In this document: piece after piece, positions 7,933 through 16,099 of the stretch
Position numbering within the stretch: position 1 is the first letter of the stretch
Layout of the letters: every line of letters starts with the position of its first letter
From: an uncultured Blautia sp.
Lineage (GTDB): Bacteria > Bacillota > Clostridia > Lachnospirales > Lachnospiraceae
Length of the DNA: 60,195 nt
Direction: 5' to 3'
NCBI GenBank assembly: GCA_900551715.1
Contig: URXG01000006.1
Coordinates: forward strand, 1 to 60,195
Made by a program: the position numbers and the translations under genes
The notes under the pieces: generated by a model
The model's database searches: none
The model's input: only the letters and a program-made list of their open reading frames with translations
What the model was told of the DNA's origin: nothing

Positions 7933-8883
7933 TCAAAAAAAGATCCCTACCTGTTCCAGGAATTTCTCTGGTGCTTCTACATGAGGATAATGTTTGGTTT
8001 CCATTATTGTAAATACTTCTACAGAAGGATTTACAGCCTGATAAGACTCTGTAATCGCCTGTCCGTTATTTTCCGCTTCACCTTCTACAATATAAAGACT
8101 GTTATCAATATTTTTCAGACCTCTGGTAATATCAATATTCATATATTTGGCAGCCTTACTTGCATAAAGAGCCTTTGCATAGCAGCCACCTCTGTGTGCT
8201 GCCTCATAATATGCATCCATCATATCCTGATCCGGATGGAAAGGATCAAATGAAATATTCTCAATAAAAAGATCAGAAACTGCGCTTCGGGACACCATCA
8301 TATGATATAAAAGTGTTCCGAATACAGGTACTTCCAGAAGATATTTCAGAGCTTTGTCTTTCTTTCCGGGTCCTTGCTTCAGACCGGCCATGCCTGGTGG
8401 ATTCACCATCATGATCTTATTGAAAAGCTGTTTTTCGTTATGGCATGCCATTACAACAAAAGATCCGGAATATCCACTGACAATCACATCTGTTTTCTCT
8501 CCGATCACGTTCTTTATGAAGTCACAGATAATCTGCACATAAACAAAATTTGTATAAGTAATGCCTGGTTTCTCTGAGCGTCCACATCCCAGCAGGTCAA
8601 TATTATATACTGTATGCTCCAGTGCAAGCTCATCCTCAATCCTGCTCCACTCATATCCGGAACCTCCCGGAAGCATATCATGGAGCAGAAGTATCGGGCT
8701 GCCTTTTCCTTTTTTTGTATAGTAGATATCACCAAATCTCCAGTGGTAATAATGTCGGTTTCCCGTATCCAGCATTTCTTTCAGACATGCGGATGCAGCA
8801 ATGACTTTGTTCATTACATGAACAATCCCCGTTGCTGTTGCTGTCAGTATTGCGAAGGTAATCAGTTTGTTTCTGTTCTTCAA
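7933..8883 (-). CDS. Alpha/beta hydrolase, membrane-anchored
   Basis: A 316-residue alpha/beta-hydrolase-fold protein. The nucleophile elbow is GYSGS with Ser139, an HD motif (LLLHDMLPGG, about 67-74) matches the oxyanion loop, and the C-terminal KHYPHVEAPEKF supplies the catalytic His. An N-terminal hydrophobic helix (about 7-30) suggests a signal anchor. Translation probably starts at the TTG at 8883, which has AAGGAGG at good distance. Substrate is not predictable; members include esterases, lipases and epoxide hydrolases. It converges with the ABC operon and lies 75 nt downstream of the aldolase-like gene, so may be co-transcribed with it. Confidence 0.8.
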   Translation of the reverse strand: MKNRNKLITFAILTATATGIVHVMNKVIAASACLKEMLDTGNRHYYHWRFGDIYYTKKGKGSPILLLHDMLPGGSGYEWSRIEDELALEHTVYNIDLLGCGRSEKPGITYTNFVYVQIICDFIKNVIGEKTDVIVSGYSGSFVVMACHNEKQLFNKIMMVNPPGMAGLKQGPGKKDKALKYLLEVPVFGTLLYHMMVSRSAVSDLFIENISFDPFHPDQDMMDAYYEAAHRGGCYAKALYASKAAKYMNIDITRGLKNIDNSLYIVEGEAENNGQAITESYQAVNPSVEVFTIMETKHYPHVEAPEKFLEQVGIFF

Positions 8884-8958
8884 TTTACGTCCTCCTTTAC
8901 TGCATCTGAAGTTCTTTTATTATAAATCAAAACCATCTTTTTTACAATCCTGTAAGGC

Positions 8959-9984
8959 TTACAAAAGAGTAAGTAATTTATGAACATCTTCCATTCTGGT
9001 TGCCCAGCTTGTGGCAAAACGGATCACTGTATGGGAATCATCTTTTTTCTCCCAGAAACTGAAAACTACCTGTTCTGACAGTTTTTTCATCTGTACATTA
9101 TTAAGGACAATAAATATCTGATTTGTAGGAGAATCTATATAGAATTCATAGTTCTTTTCTTTAAGTCCGTTTTTTAGTACAGTTGCTGTTGTAATGGCAT
9201 TTTTCCCAATTTTCAGATAGAGATCATCTGTAAATAATGCGTCAAACTGTACACCCAAAAGTCTGCCCTTTGCCAGAAGTGCCCCATGCTGCTTTACTCT
9301 GGTGAGGAAATGCGCCGGCATGTTTTTTCCTGTAAAGACAACTGCTTCCCCACACAACAGACCTGCCTTGGTTCCTCCTATATAAAAGCAATCACATAAC
9401 TGTGCAATATCCTTTAAAGTCAGATCTGTCCCCTCACTTACAAGACCATAGATCAGTCTTGCACCGTCCATATACAGAGGGATCTTATATTCTCTGCAGA
9501 CCGCAGAAAGATCTTTCAGTTCCTGTTTACTGTATAGGGTACCATACTCTGTAGGGTGAGAAATATACACCATTCCCGGAAATACCATATGTTCATGATT
9601 TCCATCTCCATAAAAAGTTTCCAACAAATCTTTTAAATCCGTTGCCTGGATCTTTCCTTCTTTCTCCGGCAATTCCAGTACTTTATGTCCGGTAAATTCT
9701 ATGGCACCTGCTTCATGAGTGCTTACATGCCCGGTCCTGGCAGCTATAACCCCCTCATAAGGTGCCAGAACAGTATCAATGATGATCTGATTGGTCTGTG
9801 TTCCTCCAGTCAGCAGAAACACTTCTGCGTCAGGTATTCCACAGGCATTTCTGATTTTTTCTTTAGCTTTCTGGCAGTAAATATCTGTGCCATATCCGGA
9901 AAGCTGCTCCATATTCGTCTCTATAAGGTGTTCCAGAATCTCTGGATGTGCCCCTTCTGAATAATCATTTTCAAAACATAACAT
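8959..9984 (-). CDS. Low-specificity L-threonine aldolase-like PLP enzyme
   Basis: A 341-residue fold-type I PLP enzyme of the beta-eliminating lyase/threonine aldolase family. PLP-site features are the TGGTQTN phosphate-binding loop (about 59-65), Asp173 in MDGARL, and the Schiff-base Lys206 in GGTKAG. The family cleaves L-threonine or L-allo-threonine to glycine and acetaldehyde. Cytoplasmic, single-domain, full length. It has its own upstream gap with an AT-rich promoter region and no linked pathway genes. Exact amino-acid substrate is uncertain. Confidence 0.85.
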   Translation of the reverse strand: MLCFENDYSEGAHPEILEHLIETNMEQLSGYGTDIYCQKAKEKIRNACGIPDAEVFLLTGGTQTNQIIIDTVLAPYEGVIAARTGHVSTHEAGAIEFTGHKVLELPEKEGKIQATDLKDLLETFYGDGNHEHMVFPGMVYISHPTEYGTLYSKQELKDLSAVCREYKIPLYMDGARLIYGLVSEGTDLTLKDIAQLCDCFYIGGTKAGLLCGEAVVFTGKNMPAHFLTRVKQHGALLAKGRLLGVQFDALFTDDLYLKIGKNAITTATVLKNGLKEKNYEFYIDSPTNQIFIVLNNVQMKKLSEQVVFSFWEKKDDSHTVIRFATSWATRMEDVHKLLTLL

Positions 9985-10051
9985 AATCTTTCACCTCTGT
10001 ATTCCCTATAATAACATTTTAACCTAGATATTAATATCATATCACATAAGA

Positions 10052-10094
10052 AAAGACCTGAAAACCAGTTCAGCACTGTTCTCAGGTCTCTCTT
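10052..10094 (-). terminator. Terminator of the Gld-like ABC operon
   Basis: GACCTGA (10055-10061) pairs with TCAGGTC (10082-10088); reading on the minus strand, a TTTTC run follows the stem. It lies just beyond the stop of the last operon gene at 10110. Confidence 0.6.
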
Positions 10095-10109
10095 TTAATC
10101 TTTAACTTT

Positions 10110-11684
10110 TTATTTTTCCAAAGTTGCTGTTGCTTCTGCAGTATCCTCTGCATCGCTTTCTGTGCTGTCAGATTCTGACTTTGTCTCTTCTTCAGAATCG
10201 CCATTGATCATGGTATCATAAACATCTGTAAGATCACGTACATTCATCTTGTTGATCAGATAAACTTTGTCTCCCACAACTGCAGCATAGAAGTTGGTAT
10301 CATATTCATAATACCCAGCTGTAATTGTCGTTCCATCTGTGCCTGTGAAATTGAATGCATAAGCCGGATCACCTTCTGGTTTATATTCTTCTGTCAGACG
10401 TTTCTGTGCGGTAATATTGATGAGTTTATTATAAAATGTGGTAAAGGATGTATCATCCACATCTTTTCCATCCAGCTGATAAGTAACAGTAGTGGTTTCT
10501 GTGCTGTCACCATCTTCACTGTCCTTGTCTTCTGTATCTTCAGCTTTGGTGGTCTCCCGGGTAACTTTTATTTCATGGGTTCCATCTGCATCTTTTACTT
10601 CCAGAGAATCAAGATCATTCACTGACATATAATTCACAGACAGACTGTAAAAATCAGCTGCTTTGCTGTCCAGAATCGCAGACAGAGAATCATCGGTAAT
10701 GGTATATACCTGTTTGCTGTCATTTACCTTTACATAGCGGCTTCCGTCTGCTTCATCTCCTACATAAATAGTTATTTCTTTATCTACTGTGACTTTATTG
10801 TCCTCATCACTGCTGTCTGCAGTGTCCTCTGTATCTGAACTGTCAGAATCTTCTTCTGCCGTTTCTTCTTCTGTGTATTTGGCTGTGATCACTGCATAAG
10901 GATCATCCAGACCATATTGGGAATCATCTGTACAGTTATAATCTACAAACTTGTCATATGCCAGAGAACCAATGGCAGATGTTACGTTTCCAGCTTTGGA
11001 TGTATCTGCTTTTTCGGATTCTTTACCATCTGAAACAGTCCAGAAAAGATCCTTTGGATCCTCTGTCAGTTCATATCCGTCTTCTTTGTCTACTTTTACC
11101 TCTGAAATAGTAGCAGTTGTTACAGACGGAAATGTCTCACTTTCAGCCATATTGTCATAAATACTGCTCATAAAAGGATCCAGTACAGAAGATGCTACCA
11201 GATATACGGTTTTGTCATCATCAGATTTCTTAACATAATACTGACTTGTGGAGTCATTCTTCATTCCTACCTGGATGACAGTTTCAGTACTGTCATCTCC
11301 TGAGGTAATGGTAATCTCATTCTGTGGTGCATCCAGATCATATTCACTTAAATCCTCTACATCTGTAATTTTCTGATCTGCGCTGAGATTAATGATATTA
11401 TTTACTGCACTGTCTACAGAATCCTGTTTCAGTGGAAAATCTTTCTCTCCCTTCCGTACCCAGGAATCCTCTGTTTTGTCCAGTTCAATCTTGTCCTGAT
11501 CGGCTGTGTACGATACGGATTTTACATCATCAGATGAAATATCTGTAACAGTCTCACTGGTATCCTCTTCTTCGGATTCCTTTGCTTCCTGTGCGGAAGT
11601 ATAAGATTTTACTCCCACATAGGCTCCGGAAAGGACACCAAGTGCCACTACAGCAGAAATCAATTTTACAGTCTTACTTTTCAT
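10110..11684 (-). CDS. DUF4340-like exported protein of Gld-type ABC operon
   Basis: A 524-residue protein with an N-terminal signal anchor (about 6-26) and a large, very acidic, Ser/Thr/Asp-rich extracytoplasmic region. It resembles DUF4340 proteins, which repeat a beta-rich module and are typically encoded next to Gld-type ABC genes. Acidic low-complexity stretches (EEDTSE, EEDSDSSDTEDTADSSDED) probably are linkers. Its ATG directly follows the stop codon of the GldG-like gene. Expected at the outer membrane face with the GldG-like partner; function unknown. Confidence 0.75.
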   Translation of the reverse strand: MKSKTVKLISAVVALGVLSGAYVGVKSYTSAQEAKESEEEDTSETVTDISSDDVKSVSYTADQDKIELDKTEDSWVRKGEKDFPLKQDSVDSAVNNIINLSADQKITDVEDLSEYDLDAPQNEITITSGDDSTETVIQVGMKNDSTSQYYVKKSDDDKTVYLVASSVLDPFMSSIYDNMAESETFPSVTTATISEVKVDKEDGYELTEDPKDLFWTVSDGKESEKADTSKAGNVTSAIGSLAYDKFVDYNCTDDSQYGLDDPYAVITAKYTEEETAEEDSDSSDTEDTADSSDEDNKVTVDKEITIYVGDEADGSRYVKVNDSKQVYTITDDSLSAILDSKAADFYSLSVNYMSVNDLDSLEVKDADGTHEIKVTRETTKAEDTEDKDSEDGDSTETTTVTYQLDGKDVDDTSFTTFYNKLINITAQKRLTEEYKPEGDPAYAFNFTGTDGTTITAGYYEYDTNFYAAVVGDKVYLINKMNVRDLTDVYDTMINGDSEEETKSESDSTESDAEDTAEATATLEK

Positions 11685-13202
11685 TTATGCCTTTCTCCTT
11701 TTCAGCCATACCATAAAGCCAATTACAAGGAATACTCCGGGGATCAGCCCCATTACACAGATCTTCCAGAAACTTACATCATAAGCTGTAAGAGTCAGAT
11801 AAGAAACCTGCAGATCTTTGGACGGAATAGAAATGGTTGTGGCTTCATCATTGCTGCACATCCAGTTCAGGGAGCTTATGATCATCTGCTCATTTCCGCC
11901 TGAAACCATCTGGTTGATCTGGCTGTCCATAAGATTGGAACTTGTATAATATACAATCTGTGTTTCTTTATCATCATCCAGTGTTTCTGTAATACTTACA
12001 CCAAGATCGAATGGACCATCTACATCACCGTCTGCTTTTTCGACGTCACCACTGTTTACATCTACTTTGGAATATGCACTGTCAGAGGTTGTAAGAAGAC
12101 TATTTACTGTTACGGTATCTCTGATATCATCACTCTGTTTGATTCCCTGCGCATAAGGCATTAGTACATAATAGCCCTGGGAAGCAAAATCAGAAATAGC
12201 ATCTGTGCTGTTTACAGTTGGAACCAGGTAATATGGCATCTGTGCATAGTGCTGTGTATCTCCCTCAATCACAATGCCATCCACCCTTTCTACGCCGTAG
12301 TTCTTCAGAACTGCATCAAAATTATCCATGGATTCGGTTGTATAATCAGAAAAGATCATAGCTTTTCCACCATTTTCCAGATATTCAATAATGGCATCTT
12401 TCTCTGTCTCTGAGATATCAGAAGTAGGTGCATTGATCAGCAGGCAGGCTGCGTCTTCCGGCACACTTTCTTCTGTGATCAGGTTCAGGGATTTGATATC
12501 AATGTTTGCTTTCTGAATATCTTCCTGAATATCGGAAGACAGTTCTTTTTCTCCATGTCCGTCCAGTGTATAAAGAACCGGCATATCTTCAGATGTTACA
12601 TAGGAAATAGCACTGGTGATCTGTCCCTCGCCGTCAAACCCTGTTGTCTGGGACTGATAAGTATTATAATCTACGGAAGATTCGTAAATATTGCTGTAAT
12701 CTACTACTTTACTTCTGTCCCCACACACAACGATCAGGCTGTTGGCAGAAACTTCATCGCTTGTATATTCTGATGTAAACTTCGGATTTACAACAGGGTC
12801 TTTCTCTTCTACTCTGATATGGCTGGATTCTTCTTCATATTTTTCCAGCAGTTTACTGATAGTCTCGTCTTCTGAACCACTCTGAACTACCTGATAGATG
12901 GTAACATCTTTGTCCAGGTCTTTTAGAAAAGATTTTGTCTGATCTCCGATACTGTATAATTTCTGGGAGCTTAAATCAAACTCAGAGTACTTGGTTGGAA
13001 GTGCTCCTACGATCATATTAATCACTACAACAATGACAATGAAAACAGCACTGATCACCACGCTGTAAGAACCGTTTTTCAGATATTTCTTATTCATGGA
13101 TTCCTTAATTTTCTGTTTCACTGACTTTTTTTCTTTTACTTTTTTATCTGTATTATCTTCTTTGTGGTTTTTTCTTTCTTTCCACTTTTCCGTCATTTTC
13201 AT
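11685..13202 (-). CDS. GldG-like ABC transporter auxiliary protein
   Basis: A 505-residue membrane protein with one N-terminal helix, a long extracytoplasmic domain and one C-terminal helix ending in LKRRKA. The layout and the YSIGDQTKSFLKDL-type segment after the first helix match the GldG/DUF4350-like proteins that accompany GldA-GldF ABC transporters. I place the start at the ATG at 13202, which has AAGGAGG nine bases upstream; the longer frame to 13238 would overlap the permease gene. In Bacteroidetes GldG is tied to gliding and secretion; in Firmicutes its role is not established. Confidence 0.75.
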   Translation of the reverse strand: MKMTEKWKERKNHKEDNTDKKVKEKKSVKQKIKESMNKKYLKNGSYSVVISAVFIVIVVVINMIVGALPTKYSEFDLSSQKLYSIGDQTKSFLKDLDKDVTIYQVVQSGSEDETISKLLEKYEEESSHIRVEEKDPVVNPKFTSEYTSDEVSANSLIVVCGDRSKVVDYSNIYESSVDYNTYQSQTTGFDGEGQITSAISYVTSEDMPVLYTLDGHGEKELSSDIQEDIQKANIDIKSLNLITEESVPEDAACLLINAPTSDISETEKDAIIEYLENGGKAMIFSDYTTESMDNFDAVLKNYGVERVDGIVIEGDTQHYAQMPYYLVPTVNSTDAISDFASQGYYVLMPYAQGIKQSDDIRDTVTVNSLLTTSDSAYSKVDVNSGDVEKADGDVDGPFDLGVSITETLDDDKETQIVYYTSSNLMDSQINQMVSGGNEQMIISSLNWMCSNDEATTISIPSKDLQVSYLTLTAYDVSFWKICVMGLIPGVFLVIGFMVWLKRRKA

Positions 13203-13215
13203 TTTCCCAGCCTCC

Positions 13216-14079
13216 TTAATTCCAGCGTCTCTTGACAATAGACTGTACAGTCAGGAACATACATACAGCTATCACAGACAGGAAATATACAATTCCTTTT
13301 ACATCAAATATTGAATTGGCAAAGTTATCAAAATGACTGCTGAGGTTAAATACATTCAGCACTTTCTGAATTCCCCCGGAAAAGAAACTGGAATTTACAA
13401 CATAAATAACACCAAGTGCAATTTCGCCCACTACGCAGATTACTGCTGAAATCAGGAAGTTTTTGATCATTGTATAAATAACAATGGCTGCTGCCAGGAT
13501 CAGAAGTCCAAAAGTAATGCAGGTAGAAAGGGATCCTTCTGAAAAGAAAGAAGAGATTCCGTTCATCATATAAAATGCAAACAAAAATACAAAAGTCAGA
13601 ACTGCTGCAATTACCTGGCTTTCTGTCAGGGATGAAATAAACACACCTATGGCAAGATTGGCACATCCCAGAAGAAAGAATCCCAGGATTGCCGTATAGG
13701 CTGCCCCGAATGACACTGTGCCAAATTTAGACATCAGCAGTGGATACAGACACACAATCAGCATGGGAATTGCAAAAATAGTCACCAGCGCCAGGTATTT
13801 TCCCAGTACGATCTTTTCTACAGATACCGGTGCTGTAAGCAGAAGCTGATCTGTCTTCTGTTTCCGTTCTTCTGCAAGAACTCTCATAGTCAGGATCGGC
13901 ACACTGATCAGAAACACAAAGGTCAGTGCACTTAAAGTATATTCAAATTTCGGGTATGCGGATGTCAGCTGATAAGCTGAAAAATAAATACCGGTTAAGA
14001 GCAGGATAAAAAACATAAACAGATAACCGATCATAGAAGTAAGATAGCTTCTCAGCTCTCTTTTATAAACTGCTGTCAT
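13216..14079 (-). CDS. ABC-2 permease, GldF-like
   Basis: A 287-residue permease of about six transmembrane helices, with the conserved RELRSYLTSMIGYLF N terminus and the LRVLAEERKQKTDQLLLTAP segment typical of ABC-2/GldF permeases. Its start overlaps the upstream ATPase gene by 17 nt, indicating translational coupling. It forms the membrane channel with the GldA-like ATPase and probably associates with the GldG-like and DUF4340-like proteins. Confidence 0.82.
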   Translation of the reverse strand: MTAVYKRELRSYLTSMIGYLFMFFILLLTGIYFSAYQLTSAYPKFEYTLSALTFVFLISVPILTMRVLAEERKQKTDQLLLTAPVSVEKIVLGKYLALVTIFAIPMLIVCLYPLLMSKFGTVSFGAAYTAILGFFLLGCANLAIGVFISSLTESQVIAAVLTFVFLFAFYMMNGISSFFSEGSLSTCITFGLLILAAAIVIYTMIKNFLISAVICVVGEIALGVIYVVNSSFFSGGIQKVLNVFNLSSHFDNFANSIFDVKGIVYFLSVIAVCMFLTVQSIVKRRWN

Positions 14080-15106
14080 TGTCTTTTTCTCCTTCCTGTT
14101 TCTGATCTTCTATTATTTTTTCTGCTTCTTCTGCTGTTTTGATCTCCGGTTCAGCAGAAACTTTTTTATTTATGCCGTCTTCTGTCAGTTCCAGGAAGAT
14201 TTCTTCCAGAGAAACTTTCTTAGACTGCATTTCCAGGATAGGATAATGGTTCTCTGCCATCTTATAAAAGACTTCTTCCCGAATATCGGTATTTTCTTCT
14301 GTGGAAAGTTTAATACTCCAGCCTTCCTGGTCTTTGGAAGATTCTATGGAAATCTCTTTTATACCAGGAATCTGGTTCAGAAGAATCTGGATTTTATCTT
14401 TGTCTCCTTTTACAACCAGTGACAGATTATTGGATCCTGCTGCCAGTTTTCCAAGATTATCCGGTGTATCACTTGCTACCAGTTTTCCATGGGAAATGAT
14501 CAGTACATAATCGCAGACTGCACTTACTTCAGATAATATATGTGAGCTCAGGATTACTGTATGTTTCTTTTTCAGACTTTTGATCAGATCACGAATCTCT
14601 ATGATCTGTTTCGGGTCAAGGCCTACTGTAGGCTCGTCAAGGATGATCACTTCCGGATAACCCAGGATGGCCTGTGCCAGACCTACTCTCTGACGGTAAC
14701 CTTTGGACAAGTTCTTGATCAGGCGGTTACGCATATCAGATATTTTAACCATATCCATGACTTCTTCCACCATGGATTTCTTTTCAGCTTTTGGGATTTT
14801 TTTGAGATCAGCAACAAAGTTCATATACTCCAGTACTGTCATATCGAAATAGAGAGGTGGCATTTCCGGCAGATAACCAATGCACTTTTTCGCTTTCTCA
14901 GGCTCCTCCAGAATGTCATGTCCATCTATGGAAACTGTTCCCTCCGTAGATGCAATGTAGCCGGTGATCATATTCATAGTGGTTGACTTACCAGCTCCGT
15001 TCGGTCCAAGAAAACCGTAGATTTTTCCTTTCTCAATTTTAAAAGAAAGGTGGTCAACTGCCGTATGATCGCCATATCGTTTAACCAGATTGTTTACTTC
15101 AATCAC
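14063..15106 (-). CDS. ABC transporter ATP-binding protein, GldA-like
   Basis: A 347-residue ATPase with Walker A GPNGAGKST, signature LSKGYRQRVG and Walker B/catalytic Glu VIILDEPT. The C-terminal third carries the extension found in GldA/CcmA-type exporters and ends in a highly charged tail. Translation starts at a GTG (15106) with GGAGGAG upstream. First gene of the four-gene operon that continues with permease, GldG-like and DUF4340-like genes. Substrate unknown. Confidence 0.88.
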   Translation of the reverse strand: MIEVNNLVKRYGDHTAVDHLSFKIEKGKIYGFLGPNGAGKSTTMNMITGYIASTEGTVSIDGHDILEEPEKAKKCIGYLPEMPPLYFDMTVLEYMNFVADLKKIPKAEKKSMVEEVMDMVKISDMRNRLIKNLSKGYRQRVGLAQAILGYPEVIILDEPTVGLDPKQIIEIRDLIKSLKKKHTVILSSHILSEVSAVCDYVLIISHGKLVASDTPDNLGKLAAGSNNLSLVVKGDKDKIQILLNQIPGIKEISIESSKDQEGWSIKLSTEENTDIREEVFYKMAENHYPILEMQSKKVSLEEIFLELTEDGINKKVSAEPEIKTAEEAEKIIEDQKQEGEKDNDSSL

Positions 15107-15135
15107 AAAACTCTCCTCCTTTTCATTCTGTCAAG

Positions 15136-15184
15136 AAAAATGCCCCCGGAAGAAACAGAGATAGGGGGTACCGGAGGCATTTTT
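15136..15184 (-). terminator. Terminator/attenuator hairpin between rsmG and the Gld-like operon
   Basis: Arms AAAAATGCCCCCGG (15136-15149) and CCGGAGGCATTTTT (15171-15184). The single imperfection is C-A on the plus strand but a G-U wobble on the minus strand, so the structure is tuned to minus-strand RNA. It can end the rsmG operon. It lies only 30 nt before the GTG of the ABC ATPase, so transcripts entering that operon from upstream must pass it. Confidence 0.72.
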
Positions 15185-15299
15185 CCTGAAGCGGATTTAT
15201 AATCCGTTTCTTGAGATATTTTATGAGAAAGTTGTGATAAAAATAGGATAATTGTGTGATGATTATGTGAAAATAAAAATGTCTGAACTGGCAGGCTCT

Positions 15300-16022
15300 T
15301 TATGACAGAGGTTCTTTTAAGGGAGTTCCTGCTTTACGTGGGTATTTGCCGGGAGTCGGTTTTATCTTCTCAATCACTACCAGTGATCTCTGGATCTCAG
15401 AATCCGGCAGATTAAAATAGACTACATCCTGAATCTTTCCACCAAGAATCCGGACTGCCTTTTCCGCCTGTTCTGCTTCTTCCTGAACAGTTCCGGATTT
15501 ATAGGAAATAAATTTTCCTCCCACCTTTACATAAGGGAGACAATATTCCGATAAAGTAGCCAGATTGGATACTGCTCTGGAAACGCAAAGATCATAAGTT
15601 TCTCTGTAGGACTTGTTTTTTGCAAATTCTTCCGCCCTTCCATGAATGGCTGTGATATTTTGAAGTTTCAAAAGTGCAAATGTCTCCTCAAGAAAATTCA
15701 CTCTTTTTTTCAGGGAATCCAGAAGACATGCCTCCAGATGTGGAAATGCGATCTTTAGAGGAACTCCCGGAAATCCGGCTCCTGTTCCAATATCCATAAC
15801 TGTAGTTACTTTTTTCATATCCACTGCTTTTACACAGGCAAGACTGTCCAGAAAATGCTTTACCAGCACTTCCTGAAACTCTGTGATTCCTGTAAGATTC
15901 ATAACTTTATTTTTTTCTACAAGGTATTCATAAAAATCAATAAACTGCTGTTTCTGTTCTTCATTGAGACTGATTCCTATCTGCTCACATCCCTGTTCCA
16001 GAACGGTCAGATCATACGCCAT
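15300..16022 (-). CDS. rsmG: 16S rRNA (guanine527-N7)-methyltransferase RsmG
   Basis: A 240-residue SAM-dependent methyltransferase (old name GidB) that modifies G527 of 16S rRNA; loss gives low-level streptomycin resistance. The SAM-binding glycine loop is MDIGTGAGFPGVPLKI, and KHFLDSL in the N-terminal part and SRAVSNL downstream are family hallmarks. Length is normal. It is the last gene of the mnmE-mnmG-rsmG group. In many Firmicutes parA/parB (soj/spo0J) follow; here they do not. Confidence 0.96.
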   Translation of the reverse strand: MAYDLTVLEQGCEQIGISLNEEQKQQFIDFYEYLVEKNKVMNLTGITEFQEVLVKHFLDSLACVKAVDMKKVTTVMDIGTGAGFPGVPLKIAFPHLEACLLDSLKKRVNFLEETFALLKLQNITAIHGRAEEFAKNKSYRETYDLCVSRAVSNLATLSEYCLPYVKVGGKFISYKSGTVQEEAEQAEKAVRILGGKIQDVVYFNLPDSEIQRSLVVIEKIKPTPGKYPRKAGTPLKEPLS

Positions 16023-16064
16023 TTGTGTACCGCCTTTCTTTTTTACTCATTTTATTTGAATACA

Positions 16065-16092
16065 GGCAACTATTCAGCAGGTAGCATCCCGC
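16065..16092 (+). repeat. 28-bp dispersed repeat, copy B
   Basis: 24 of 28 bases match the copy at 4455-4482, with only transitions between them. It occupies the 77-bp gap between mnmG and rsmG, on the strand opposite to transcription of those genes. The flanks differ from those of copy A. Confidence 0.6.
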
Positions 16093-16099
16093 TGTTTTC

